Of a DNA stretch of 15,157 bases, positions 7,637 through 15,084 are shown in pieces. This stretch comes from JANMMJ01 sp964543235 (GTDB lineage Bacteria; Pseudomonadota; Alphaproteobacteria; Rhizobiales; Aestuariivirgaceae), in NCBI GenBank assembly GCA_964543235.1, contig CAZIXE010000081.1, forward strand, positions 1 to 15,157. The letters are read 5' to 3'. Position 1 is the stretch's first letter, and each line of letters starts with the position of its first letter. The notes beneath the pieces were generated by a model. That model worked only from the letters and a program-made list of their open reading frames with translations, did not search any database and was not told the DNA's origin. The position numbers and the translations under genes were made by a program.

Positions 7637-7811
7637 GAATCGTCATTCCGGCCAAGCCGCGCTGCGCGCGGCGCGAGCCGGAACCCATGTTTCGGCGTGA
7701 CGGACCGCTGGGCTGATGGGTCACGCATTGCGCCGGGATATTGAATGTCGGTTGCAGGCGGCGCGGTTCTCTTTCCCATCCCTCACAGCTCCCGCCGTTC
7801 GAAATCGATCC
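7637..7811. repeat. 175-bp direct repeat, copy 2 (overlaps the 3' end of yejB)
   Basis: This is the probable parent copy, because 7783-7811 is the genuine end of yejB (DPRIDF... C-terminus) and the rest is the intergenic DNA behind it. It contains an intact REP-like nested palindrome at 7646-7683: outer arms TTCCGGC (7646-7652) and GCCGGAA (7677-7683), inner arms GCCGCGC (7656-7662) and GCGCGGC (7666-7672) around a 3-nt loop. The element starts with a GTCATTCCGG sequence common in alphaproteobacterial intergenic repeats. There is no T-run behind the hairpin on either strand. Confidence 0.95.
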
Positions 7812-8898
7812 TGGGATCGATCCACGTGTAGGTGAGGTCGCTGATCAGCGCCACGAACAGCCCCACCAGCGTGAAGATGTAGAGTGTCGCGAACACCACC
7901 GGGTAATCGCGGTCGAGCGCCGACTTGTAGGTGAGGTAGCCGAGCCCGTCGAGCGTGAAGATCTGCTCGATCAGCAGCGACCCCGCGAAGAAGGCCCCCA
8001 GGAACGCCCCCGGAAAGCCCGAGATCACCAGCAGCATCGCGTTGCGGAACACATGGCCGTAGAGCACCCGCCGTTCGGTCAGCCCCTTGGCTCTGGCCGT
8101 CATCACGTACTGCTTGCGGATCTCGTCGAGGAACGAGTTCTTGGTGAGCAGCGTCATGGTGGCGAAGCCCGAAATGCCCAGCGCGGTAAGCGGCAGCACC
8201 AGGTGCCAGGCATAGTCGAGGATCTTGCCCATCGTGCTGAGCTGTTCGAAATTGTCCGAGGTGAGGCCCCTCAGCGGAAACCAGCTGAAGAAACTGCCGC
8301 CGGCGAACAGCACTACCAGCGCGATCGCCAGGATGAAGCTCGGGATCGCATAGCCGATGATGATGACGACCGATGTCCACACATCGAAGTTCGACCCCTC
8401 CCTGACCGCCTTGCGGATGCCGAGCGGGATCGACACGCCATAGGTGATGAGCGTGAGCCACAGGCCCAGCGAGATTGACACCGGCATCTTCTCGACGATC
8501 AGGTCGACGACCGGCTTGGAACGGAAATAGCTGTTGCCGAAATTGAAGGTGAGATAGTTCCGCATCATCAGCAGGAAGCGCTCATGCGCCGGCTTATCGA
8601 AGCCGAACTCGCGCTCGAGCTGCTTGATGAACTCGGGATCGAGCCCCTGCGCCCCGCGGTACTTGAGCGCAGTATCGCCCCCGATGGCGCCGCCCGCCGG
8701 CTCTTGGCCGCCGCCCACCTCGCTCCCCGCCTGCCCGCCGATCCGCGCTGTCGCATCGACGTCGGTACCCTGCACCTGTGCGATCACCCGTTCGATCGGC
8801 CCGCCCGGCACGAACTGGATGACCGCGAAGGTCATCAGCATGATGCCGATCAGTGTCGGGATCATCAGCAGCAGCCGCTTGAGGATATAGGCGCCCAT
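7783..8898 (-). CDS. yejB: YejB-type ABC transporter permease
   Basis: The protein has 371 aa. It is the DppB-like inner-membrane permease that partners YejE. TM1 is at about 9-30, ending in FVPGGP. A glycine-rich periplasmic stretch at about 44-80 precedes KYRGAQGLDPEF (79-90), a feature I associate with alphaproteobacterial YejB. Further TM segments lie at about 140-160, 174-199, 230-250, 285-310 and 335-355. The coupling loop is near 263-287 (QYVMTARAKGL...HVFRNA). The start at 8898 is preferred over a longer open frame because it gives the family start MGAYILKRLLL, lies 8 nt after the stop of the upstream SBP gene and has GAGG just upstream. The last ten codons are duplicated downstream in copy 1 of the direct repeat. 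Confidence 0.94.
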   Translation of the reverse strand: MGAYILKRLLLMIPTLIGIMLMTFAVIQFVPGGPIERVIAQVQGTDVDATARIGGQAGSEVGGGQEPAGGAIGGDTALKYRGAQGLDPEFIKQLEREFGFDKPAHERFLLMMRNYLTFNFGNSYFRSKPVVDLIVEKMPVSISLGLWLTLITYGVSIPLGIRKAVREGSNFDVWTSVVIIIGYAIPSFILAIALVVLFAGGSFFSWFPLRGLTSDNFEQLSTMGKILDYAWHLVLPLTALGISGFATMTLLTKNSFLDEIRKQYVMTARAKGLTERRVLYGHVFRNAMLLVISGFPGAFLGAFFAGSLLIEQIFTLDGLGYLTYKSALDRDYPVVFATLYIFTLVGLFVALISDLTYTWIDPRIDFERREL

Positions 8899-8906
8899 CG
8901 GCCTCG

Positions 8907-10721
8907 TCAGTTTCCCCGCCCGATCTTGCGGGCCTTCTCTTGATCGTACCACCAGGTATCGACGAATCCCCGGTCATACTTGGGCTTGACCGCCGGCCGC
9001 CCGAAAATGTCCCAATAGGCGACCCAGTGGCTGCCCTTGTGCCAGTTGGGCACCCAGAAATGCTCCGCCCGCAGCACCCGGTCGAGCGCCCGGCCGGCCA
9101 CGTCGAGTTCCGCCCGCGACCTGGCCGCCACGATCTTCTCGATCAGCGCGTCGATCACCGGGCTCGCCACGCCGGCCAGGTTGAAGCTCCCGGTCGCCTG
9201 GGCCGAACCCGATCCGAAGAACACCCTGAGCCCGACCCCCGGCGTGACATCGGACGAGAACCGGCTGGAGACCATGTCGAAATCGAAGTTCTTGAGCCGG
9301 TCCTGGTACTGCGCCTCGTCCACCGTCCGCAGCGCGGCGTCGATGCCGAGCAGCTTCAGGTTCTTGATATAGGGGTTGAACACCCGCTCGAAGATCGGCG
9401 AGTCATTGAGAATCTCGAGGCTCAGCGTCTCGCCCCTGGCGTTCTTGCGCACCGTCCCCTGCGTCGTCCAGCCCGCCGCATCGAGCAGCGCCGAGGCCTG
9501 GCGCAACAGCTTGCGGTCCTGTCCCGATCCGTCCGAGACCGGCGGCACCGTCACCGTCTCGAACACCTCCGGCCGCAGGTCCGCGCGATAGGGCTCGAGC
9601 AGTGCCAGTTCCTCGGGGCTGGGCCTGCCCTCGGCCTTGAGTGGGGTGAGCTCGAAGAAGCTCGCCGTGCGCTTGTAGGAATCGTAGAACAGGTTCTTGT
9701 TCGACCATTCGAAGTCGAAGGCGAGCCCCAGCGCCTGCCTGACCCGGATATCGGCGAATTTCTCCCGCCGCAGATTGATGAAGAACCCCTGCGCGCCCGA
9801 CGGCGTCTCGTCCGGCAGCACGTCCTTGATGACCCGCCCGTCCCTCACCGCTTCGAAATCATAGGCCGTCGCCCAGTCGCGCGACGTATATTCCTCGCGG
9901 AGATCGAGAATGCCGGCTTTCAGCGCCTCGAATCCGGCATTGCGGTCGCGGAAATACTCGAACCTGACGATATCGAAATTGTATCGCCCGCGGTTCACCG
10001 GCAGATCCTTGGCCCAGTAATCGTCGCGCCGCACGTAAGCGACGAACTCGCCCTGCTTGTAGAGGCCGATGCGGTAGGGCCCCGAGCCAAGCGGTTCGTC
10101 CAGGCCCGATTGCGAGAAATCATGCGTCGCGTAGAACGCCTTGGAGAGCACCGGCAGCTCGGCGATCGTCGTCGGCAGATCCCGCGTATTCTCTCCCTTG
10201 AACCGGTAGCGCACCGCGAGCGGCCCCGTCACCTCGCAGGCCTCGACATCGCGGATGGTGAGCCGGATGCGCTCATGCGCCAGCGTCGACATCAGCCGGA
10301 ACGTGTCGCACACATCCGCCGCCGTCACCGGCGTGCCGTCGGCAAACCTCGCCGCCTCGCGCAGCTGGAACGTGACGCTCTTGCCGTCCGCCGCCACCTC
10401 CCCGCTTTCCGCAACCAGCCCGTAGACGGCATCGGGCTCGTCATAGGCCCTGGCCATGAGCGTGTCGAACAGCAGCATCAGCCCCTGGGCCGGATCGCCC
10501 TTGATGATGAAATTGTTGAAACTGTCGAACGTGTCGCGCGCCACGATGCCGATGGTCGAGATCTTGCCGCCCTTCGGCGCTTCCGGGTTCACATAGTCGA
10601 AATGCTTGAAGTCGGCGGGATATTTGAGATCGCCGAAGATCGACAGCCCGTGCCGCGGTGCCGCCGCAGCCTGCGCTCCGAGTATGGCCAGCGCCGCCGC
10701 TGCGGCGAGACATCGCCTCAT
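8907..10721 (-). CDS. YejA-like periplasmic peptide-binding protein, second of two (SBP family 5)
   Basis: The protein has 604 aa. It is a periplasmic solute-binding protein that delivers peptides to the Yej permease. It has a Sec-type signal peptide of about 20 residues (MRR, then an Ala-rich core to GAQAAAA) without a lipobox. The YejA hallmark KYPADFKHFDYVNPEAPKGG is at 33-52. The SBP_bac_5 fold fills the rest, ending in FGRP...WWYDQEKA. The start overlaps the stop of the upstream SBP gene as ATGA, so the two are translationally coupled. The protein is clearly related to its neighbour but diverged, so the two probably bind different ligands. In Agrobacterium one SBP linked to YejBEF (YepA) is reported, as I recall, to bind muropeptides; I cannot tell which of these two corresponds. 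Confidence 0.93.
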   Translation of the reverse strand: MRRCLAAAAALAILGAQAAAAPRHGLSIFGDLKYPADFKHFDYVNPEAPKGGKISTIGIVARDTFDSFNNFIIKGDPAQGLMLLFDTLMARAYDEPDAVYGLVAESGEVAADGKSVTFQLREAARFADGTPVTAADVCDTFRLMSTLAHERIRLTIRDVEACEVTGPLAVRYRFKGENTRDLPTTIAELPVLSKAFYATHDFSQSGLDEPLGSGPYRIGLYKQGEFVAYVRRDDYWAKDLPVNRGRYNFDIVRFEYFRDRNAGFEALKAGILDLREEYTSRDWATAYDFEAVRDGRVIKDVLPDETPSGAQGFFINLRREKFADIRVRQALGLAFDFEWSNKNLFYDSYKRTASFFELTPLKAEGRPSPEELALLEPYRADLRPEVFETVTVPPVSDGSGQDRKLLRQASALLDAAGWTTQGTVRKNARGETLSLEILNDSPIFERVFNPYIKNLKLLGIDAALRTVDEAQYQDRLKNFDFDMVSSRFSSDVTPGVGLRVFFGSGSAQATGSFNLAGVASPVIDALIEKIVAARSRAELDVAGRALDRVLRAEHFWVPNWHKGSHWVAYWDIFGRPAVKPKYDRGFVDTWWYDQEKARKIGRGN

Positions 10722-12574
10722 GCGCGCGACACCTTCTTGGCCTTTTCCTCGTCCCACCACCAGATGGTCGGGAAGCCCAGGCTGTAGTCGGGCAGCGTCT
10801 CCGGCCGTCCGAACCGGTCCCACCGCGCCGTGCGCTCATAGGCGATGTACCACATCGGCACCACGAAATGGTGCCACAGCAGCACCCGGTCGAGCGCCTT
10901 GCAGGCGGTGATGAGCCGCGCCCGGTCCGGCGCGTAGATGATGCTTTCGATCAGCGAGTCGATCGCCTCGTCCTTGATGCCGATGATGTTGCGGCTGCCG
11001 TTGCGCCCTGCCGCCTCCGAGCCCCAGAAGTCGCGCTGTTCGTTGCCCGGCGACAGCGACTGCCCGAAATTGCCGACGATCACGTCGAAATCGAAGGTCT
11101 CGACTTGCCTGGTATACTGCGCGCTGTCGATCGTCCGGATGGTGACGCCGATGCCTAGGAGTTCGAGCTGCTGCTGGTAGGGCAGGGCGATCCGCTCGAA
11201 CAGGGGCGAGTCGAGCAGGAACTCGACGGTGAGCTGTTCGCCCTTGTCGTTCTTGAGCATCGACTTGCCGCCGCTCTGCGTCACCTGCCAGCCCGCCTCG
11301 CCGAGCAGCCGTGCCGCCTCGCGCAGGTTGCGCCGCCGGTCCTGCGGCGTGGCATTGACCGGATTGCTGTATTCCTTGCTGAACACCTCTTCCGGGATCT
11401 TGCCGCGGAGCGGTTCCAGCAGCTTGAGTTCTTCCGCATCCGGCAGGCCTTTCGCCTCCATGTCGGAATTGTTGAAGTAGCTGCGCGAGCGCGTGTACTG
11501 CCCGTAGAACAGGTTGGCGTTCGCCCACTCGAAATCATAGGCATAGTTGAAGGCGAGTCTCACCCGCGGGTCCTGGAACTTGGCGCGCCTGGTGTTGAAC
11601 GCCCAGCACTGCATGCCCTCGGCCTGCTTCAGCGTGATCTCTTCGGTCACGACCCGCTTGTCCTTGACCGCCGGGAAATCGTAGCCGGTGGCCCAGGTCT
11701 TGGAACTCGTTTCCGTGCGCCAGTCGAACTGATCGCTCTTGAACGCCTCGAACGCGACATTGGCGTCGCGGAAGAAGATGTATTCGATCTCGTCGAAATT
11801 GTCCTGGCCGATGTTCACCGGCAGGTCCTTGCCCCAGTAGTCCGCAACCCGCCGGAGCCTGATCGAGGCGCCGGGCTTCACCTCGGTGATTTGGTAGGCG
11901 CCGGAGCCGAGCGGCGGTTCCAGTGTCGTCTCCTGGATATTGCGGTCGCGGCCGGCCGCATCCTTGCCCGTCCACCAGTGTTTCGGCAGCACCGGCAATT
12001 GCCCGGTGATCAGCGGCAGCTCGCGGTTGCCCGCCTGGTTGAACACGAACGTCACCTCGTGCTCGCCGCTCTGCTCCGCCGTGGTGATGTTCTTGTAGTA
12101 GGAATTGTAGAAGGGATGCGTTTCCCTGAGCGTCAGCATGCTCCAGATGGCGTCCCCGGCAGTCATCGGCTTCCCGTCATGGAAGCGCGCCTCTGGCCTG
12201 AGCTGGAACACGACCCGCGAGCGGTCTTCGGGATGCCACACGGCGCGCGCCACCAGCCCGTATTCGGTGGAAGGCTCATCCAGTGAGGAGGTGAGCAGCG
12301 CCTCGTTGCCGGCGACATTCACCGAGTCGCCCTTGAAGGTATAGCCGTTCAGGCTGTCGAACGAACCGACCACGCCGAACCGGACCCTGCCGCCCTTCGG
12401 CGCCTGGGGATTGACATAGGCGAAATGCACGAAATCCGGGGGATACTTGATGTCGTCGAACAGGGTGAGCGCGTGGCGGAATTGCCGGTCCTCGGCAAGC
12501 GCGAGGCTGGCGGTAACCGCTTTGCAGGCGGGCAGCAGGCTGATGGCCTTGAGCAGAGTCCGGCGGGTGAACAT
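10718..12574 (-). CDS. YejA-like periplasmic peptide-binding protein, first of two (SBP family 5)
   Basis: The protein has 618 aa and is the first gene of the yej operon. The N-terminus has a Tat-like motif, TRRTLLK at 3-9, then a modestly hydrophobic core and a likely cleavage after ALA27, so export may be by the twin-arginine route rather than Sec. The hallmark KYPPDFVHFAYVNPQAPKGG is at 43-62 and the C-terminus ends in FGRP...WWWDEEKA, as in the second SBP. The start at 12574 is chosen over 12622 for the GAGGAG Shine-Dalgarno about 9 nt upstream and for the signal-peptide layout. A possible -10 TATGTA lies at 12607-12612 on the minus strand without a clear -35. The terminator of the cytochrome gene separates this operon from the gene before it. 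Confidence 0.92.
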   Translation of the reverse strand: MFTRRTLLKAISLLPACKAVTASLALAEDRQFRHALTLFDDIKYPPDFVHFAYVNPQAPKGGRVRFGVVGSFDSLNGYTFKGDSVNVAGNEALLTSSLDEPSTEYGLVARAVWHPEDRSRVVFQLRPEARFHDGKPMTAGDAIWSMLTLRETHPFYNSYYKNITTAEQSGEHEVTFVFNQAGNRELPLITGQLPVLPKHWWTGKDAAGRDRNIQETTLEPPLGSGAYQITEVKPGASIRLRRVADYWGKDLPVNIGQDNFDEIEYIFFRDANVAFEAFKSDQFDWRTETSSKTWATGYDFPAVKDKRVVTEEITLKQAEGMQCWAFNTRRAKFQDPRVRLAFNYAYDFEWANANLFYGQYTRSRSYFNNSDMEAKGLPDAEELKLLEPLRGKIPEEVFSKEYSNPVNATPQDRRRNLREAARLLGEAGWQVTQSGGKSMLKNDKGEQLTVEFLLDSPLFERIALPYQQQLELLGIGVTIRTIDSAQYTRQVETFDFDVIVGNFGQSLSPGNEQRDFWGSEAAGRNGSRNIIGIKDEAIDSLIESIIYAPDRARLITACKALDRVLLWHHFVVPMWYIAYERTARWDRFGRPETLPDYSLGFPTIWWWDEEKAKKVSRA

Positions 12575-12632
12575 GGGGCAGGGCTCCTCGGCAGTGATCC
12601 GTCCGTTACATACGCAATTCACGCCCCGAAGG

Positions 12633-12660
12633 AAAACACCGGCGCGGGCCGGCCGGTGTT
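12633..12660 (-). terminator. Rho-independent-like terminator behind the cytochrome c gene
   Basis: AACACCGGC (12635-12643) and GCCGGTGTT (12652-12660) form a perfect 9-bp stem with an 8-nt loop. On the minus strand it is followed by TTTTCC (the T-run begins inside the stem). It lies 25 nt after the cytochrome c stop and before the first yej gene, so it should insulate the operon. The T-run is short, so efficiency is uncertain. Confidence 0.6.
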
Positions 12661-12684
12661 AAATCTTTGTGAGACTTGTGGCCC

Positions 12685-13230
12685 TTATGGGGCCGGGAAC
12701 GGCTTGGGCGCGTCCGAAAGCGTCGCAAGGTAAGCGAGGATGTCGGCGCGTTTCTCGGCCCCCTTGATGCCGGCAAACACCATCTTGGTGCCGGGGATTG
12801 CCGCCTTGGGATTGGCGAGGAACTGGTCCAGCGCCTCGTAGGACCACGGTTCCCCGGATTTGGCCTTCATCGCGTCGGAATAGGCGAAGCCTTCATGGGA
12901 GCCATGCGGCCGCTCCACGATGTCCCACAGGTTGGGTCCGACCTTGTTGGGCCCGCCCTTGGTGAAATCGTGGCAGGCCGCGCATTGCTTGGCGCCTGCC
13001 GCCCCCTTCTCGGCGCTCGCCGCCGCCAGCAGCGTACCGAGCGAGGCCGCCGCGGTTTCGCCGCCCGCCTCTTCGCCGCCCGTGGCCGCTTCCGCCACCT
13101 CGATGGCGAAGCCCGGTTTTTCGGGCTTCTCGGCGTGGTAGATGGCGCCCGCAAGCTCCTTGAGGCCGAACACGGCGAGCGCTGTTCCGAGCACCGCCCC
13201 GGCAATCTTGTTGAATTCGAAGGTGTCCAT
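12685..13230 (-). CDS. Membrane-anchored class I cytochrome c (CycM/c552-like)
   Basis: The protein has 181 aa. It is an electron carrier tethered to the inner membrane, in related bacteria linking the bc1 complex to terminal oxidase. The N-terminus has one uncleaved hydrophobic segment (about 8-30) that serves as the anchor. A flexible Ala/Gly/Glu-rich linker at about 42-75 follows. The heme c motif is CAACH with Cys83, Cys86 and His87, and the axial Met is probably Met150 in PGTKMVF. The domain ends with the usual helix (RADILAYLATLSD at 161-173). The start at 13230 has a weak GGGAT upstream. The gene diverges from kdsB. I recall this cytochrome c/kdsB/pheA arrangement as common in Hyphomicrobiales. 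The specific CycM role is inferred from architecture. Confidence 0.92.
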   Translation of the reverse strand: MDTFEFNKIAGAVLGTALAVFGLKELAGAIYHAEKPEKPGFAIEVAEAATGGEEAGGETAAASLGTLLAAASAEKGAAGAKQCAACHDFTKGGPNKVGPNLWDIVERPHGSHEGFAYSDAMKAKSGEPWSYEALDQFLANPKAAIPGTKMVFAGIKGAEKRADILAYLATLSDAPKPFPAP

Positions 13231-13272
13231 GCGATCCCGTGTCTTCTTTGATTTGGCGCGGAAACTAATGGT

Positions 13273-13300
13273 TTGCGGGTCCCGTCGCAATACGTATAAA
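13273..13300 (+). promoter_or_regulatory. Candidate promoter of kdsB-pheA
   Basis: TATAAA at 13295-13300 is a good -10-like hexamer in otherwise GC-rich DNA. TTGCGG at 13273-13278 gives a 16-nt spacing but matches the -35 consensus poorly. Transcription would begin near 13307, about 30 nt before the preferred kdsB ATG and almost on the alternative GTG at 13309. Confidence 0.35.
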
Positions 13301-13338
13301 CGGGCCTTGTGCATTTTGCCGCGCCTGCCTCCGACCCG

Positions 13339-14088
13339 ATGATCGACCACCAGAATACCATCGTCGTCATCCCCGCCCGCATGGCCTCCGTCCGGCTGCC
13401 GGGCAAGCCGCTTGCCGATATCAACGGGGCGCCCATGATCGTCCATGTCTGGCGCCGGGCCATGGAAGCCCGTGTCGGCCAGGTGCTGGTGGCTGCCGCC
13501 GAGCTCGAGATCGTCAATGCCGTCAGGGCCCAGGGCGGCGATGCCATCGCCACCGATCCGGCCCTGCCCTCGGGTTCGGACCGCGTCGCCGCCGCCCTGG
13601 CGCTGCGCGATCCCGGCCACCGCTTCGACTATGTCGTCAATCTCCAGGGCGATCTCCCGACCATCGATGCGCTCGCCATCCGCCGCTGCCTGGCCGGCCT
13701 CATGAACGAGAGCGTCGACATCGCCACCGTCGCCGCCCCGGTCGATAGCGAGGCCGATATCGCCAATCCCAACATCGTCAAGGTGATCGCCCCCCTGGGC
13801 GGCCGCCGCGAGGTGGCCTATGCCCGCGATTTCGTCCGCACCGTCGGGCCCGGCCACGCGCCGCCCTTCTGGCACCATGTCGGCATCTACGCCTACCGCC
13901 GCGCCGCGCTGGAGCGTTTTGTCGCCCTGCCGGTGAGCGAGCGGGAGGCCTCCCGCCGCCTCGAGCAGCTCCGCGCCCTCGACAACGGCATGCGGATTGC
14001 CGTCGTGCAGGTTGACTCGGTGCCGCTCGGCGTCGATACCCCGGCCGAACTCGAGCAGGCCCGCCACATGTTGAAAGCCAGAGCATGA
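13339..14088 (+). CDS. kdsB: 3-deoxy-manno-octulosonate cytidylyltransferase (CMP-Kdo synthetase)
   Basis: The protein has 249 aa, against 248 in E. coli KdsB. It activates Kdo with CTP to CMP-Kdo, the donor for the inner core of lipopolysaccharide, in the cytosol. The nucleotide-binding motif PARMASVRLPGKPL is at 12-25, TDPALPSGSDR at 72-82, the Mg-binding aspartate in LQGDLP at 102-107, and the C-terminal GVDTPAELE motif near 234-242. The start at 13339 is preferred because it fits family length and N-terminus. A GTG at 13309 would add ten residues, and neither start has a strong Shine-Dalgarno. The stop overlaps the pheA start as ATGA, so the two genes are coupled. Confidence 0.95.
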   Translation: MIDHQNTIVVIPARMASVRLPGKPLADINGAPMIVHVWRRAMEARVGQVLVAAAELEIVNAVRAQGGDAIATDPALPSGSDRVAAALALRDPGHRFDYVVNLQGDLPTIDALAIRRCLAGLMNESVDIATVAAPVDSEADIANPNIVKVIAPLGGRREVAYARDFVRTVGPGHAPPFWHHVGIYAYRRAALERFVALPVSEREASRRLEQLRALDNGMRIAVVQVDSVPLGVDTPAELEQARHMLKARA

Positions 14089-14948
14089 CCGACAAGATCG
14101 CCTATCAGGGCGAGCCCGGCGCCAATTCCCACATCGCCTGCCGTGAAGCCTGCCCCGGCCTTGAGCCCATGGCCTGCCGCACCTTCGAGGACGCCTTTGC
14201 CGCCGTGAAGGATGGCGCCGCCGCCCGCGCCATGATCCCGATCGACAATTCCGTGGCCGGCCGCGTCGCCGACATCCACCATCTGCTCCCCGCCTCCAAC
14301 CTCTATATCGTCGGCGAGCATTTCCTGCGCGTCCACCACCAGCTCCTCGTCGTGCCGGGCACCCGGCCGGACCAGCTCAGGACCGTGCACAGCCATGTCC
14401 ATGCACTCGGCCAGTGCCGCAAGGTGATTCGCGAGCTGGGCCTGCGCCCGGTCGTCGCCGCCGATACCGCCGGTGCCGCCCGCGAGCTCGCCGAGCTCGC
14501 CGATTCCGGCCGGGCCGCCATAGCGACCGCGCTCGCCGCCGAGATCTACGGGCTCGAGACCTTGCGCGCCAATATCGAGGACGAGGAGCACAACACCACC
14601 CGCTTCATCATCCTCGCCGCCGATCCGCAGGACGCTGAAGCCGGCAACGGCCCGGTGATGACCAGCTTCGTCTTCCGTGTACGGAACGTTCCCGCCGCCC
14701 TCTACAAGGCGCTGGGCGGTTTTGCCACCTGCGGCGTCAACATGACCAAGCTTGAATCCTACCAGCTCGAGGGCCAGTTCTCCGCCACCCAGTTCTATGC
14801 CGATATCGAGGGCCATCCGGCCGAGCGCAATGTCAGGATCGCCCTCGAGGAACTGGCCTTCTTCACCTCCTATTGCCGCCTACTCGGCACCTATCCGGCC
14901 AGCCCCTACCGCGCCGAGATCGCCCGCCGCTTCGACCCCGCCGATTGA
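14085..14948 (+). CDS. pheA: Prephenate dehydratase with C-terminal ACT domain
   Basis: The protein has 287 aa. It converts prephenate to phenylpyruvate in phenylalanine synthesis. The catalytic domain (about 4-180) starts with YQGEPGANS (7-15), contains PIDNSVAG (52-59) and ends with the signature TTRF at 171-174, whose threonine and arginine neighbours are essential in the family. The ACT regulatory domain (about 192-272) binds phenylalanine in relatives. Its usual ESRP motif reads ESYQ here (224-227), as in other rhizobial-type enzymes I recall. No chorismate mutase domain is fused. ATGA overlap with kdsB indicates co-expression. Function is secure; the feedback behaviour cannot be judged from sequence. 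Confidence 0.95.
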   Translation: MTDKIAYQGEPGANSHIACREACPGLEPMACRTFEDAFAAVKDGAAARAMIPIDNSVAGRVADIHHLLPASNLYIVGEHFLRVHHQLLVVPGTRPDQLRTVHSHVHALGQCRKVIRELGLRPVVAADTAGAARELAELADSGRAAIATALAAEIYGLETLRANIEDEEHNTTRFIILAADPQDAEAGNGPVMTSFVFRVRNVPAALYKALGGFATCGVNMTKLESYQLEGQFSATQFYADIEGHPAERNVRIALEELAFFTSYCRLLGTYPASPYRAEIARRFDPAD

Positions 14949-14967
14949 ATCCGGCCCTGTCCCTTCA

Positions 14968-15043
14968 CCCCCTTTTTCCCCTCGCCCCCTGAGGGGGAGA
15001 GGGCGGCACGCGCGGGCAGCGCGCGTGCGGGTGAGGGGGTGGA
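14968..15043. repeat. Palindromic REP-like intergenic repeat downstream of pheA
   Basis: A first palindrome at about 14976-15003 pairs CCCTCGCCCCCT with AGGGGGAGAGGG imperfectly around CTGAGG. A second, perfect hairpin follows: GCACGCGCG (15006-15014) and CGCGCGTGC (15020-15028) with a 5-nt loop. GGGTGAGGGGG after it mirrors the CCCCCTTTTTCCCCTCG before it. The composition (CCCTCACCC/CTCTCCC type) is that of repeats scattered between genes in many alphaproteobacterial genomes. It could terminate pheA transcription, although no clear U-tract follows the hairpin. Copy number in this genome cannot be seen from the window. Confidence 0.6.
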
Positions 15044-15084
15044 GGTCATTGACAGCCCATCCCTCCGCCCCCTTGTGTCTCCCT

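Noticed and set aside
7573..7779. Small minus-strand frame ending in the yejB C-terminal residues
   Set aside because: It is explained by the duplication: the shared tail is a copied gene end, and the rest is intergenic repeat read in frame. No ribosome-binding site supports it.
7427..7811. Direct repeats considered as a CRISPR array or transposon ends
   Set aside because: There are only two copies of 175 bp with a single 35-nt spacer, no cas or transposase gene, and one copy overlaps a gene end, which fits a segmental duplication.
8940..10787. 615-codon plus-strand open frame antisense to the second YejA-like gene (similar ones at 4779-6185 and 6584-7339)
   Set aside because: The composition is low-complexity Arg/Pro/His/Glu, as expected from reading high-GC genes backwards, and the opposite strand carries clear SBP, ATPase and permease proteins.
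12520..12574. Possible lipobox (LPAC, Cys17) in the first YejA-like protein
   Set aside because: Proline at -2 is atypical, the hydrophobic stretch before it is too short and contains Lys, and a Tat-like signal with cleavage after ALA fits better.
13309..13338. GTG start for kdsB ten codons upstream, possibly leaderless after the TATAAA element
   Set aside because: The extra residues are not family-like, and the ATG at 13339 gives the usual KdsB length. Kept only as an alternative.
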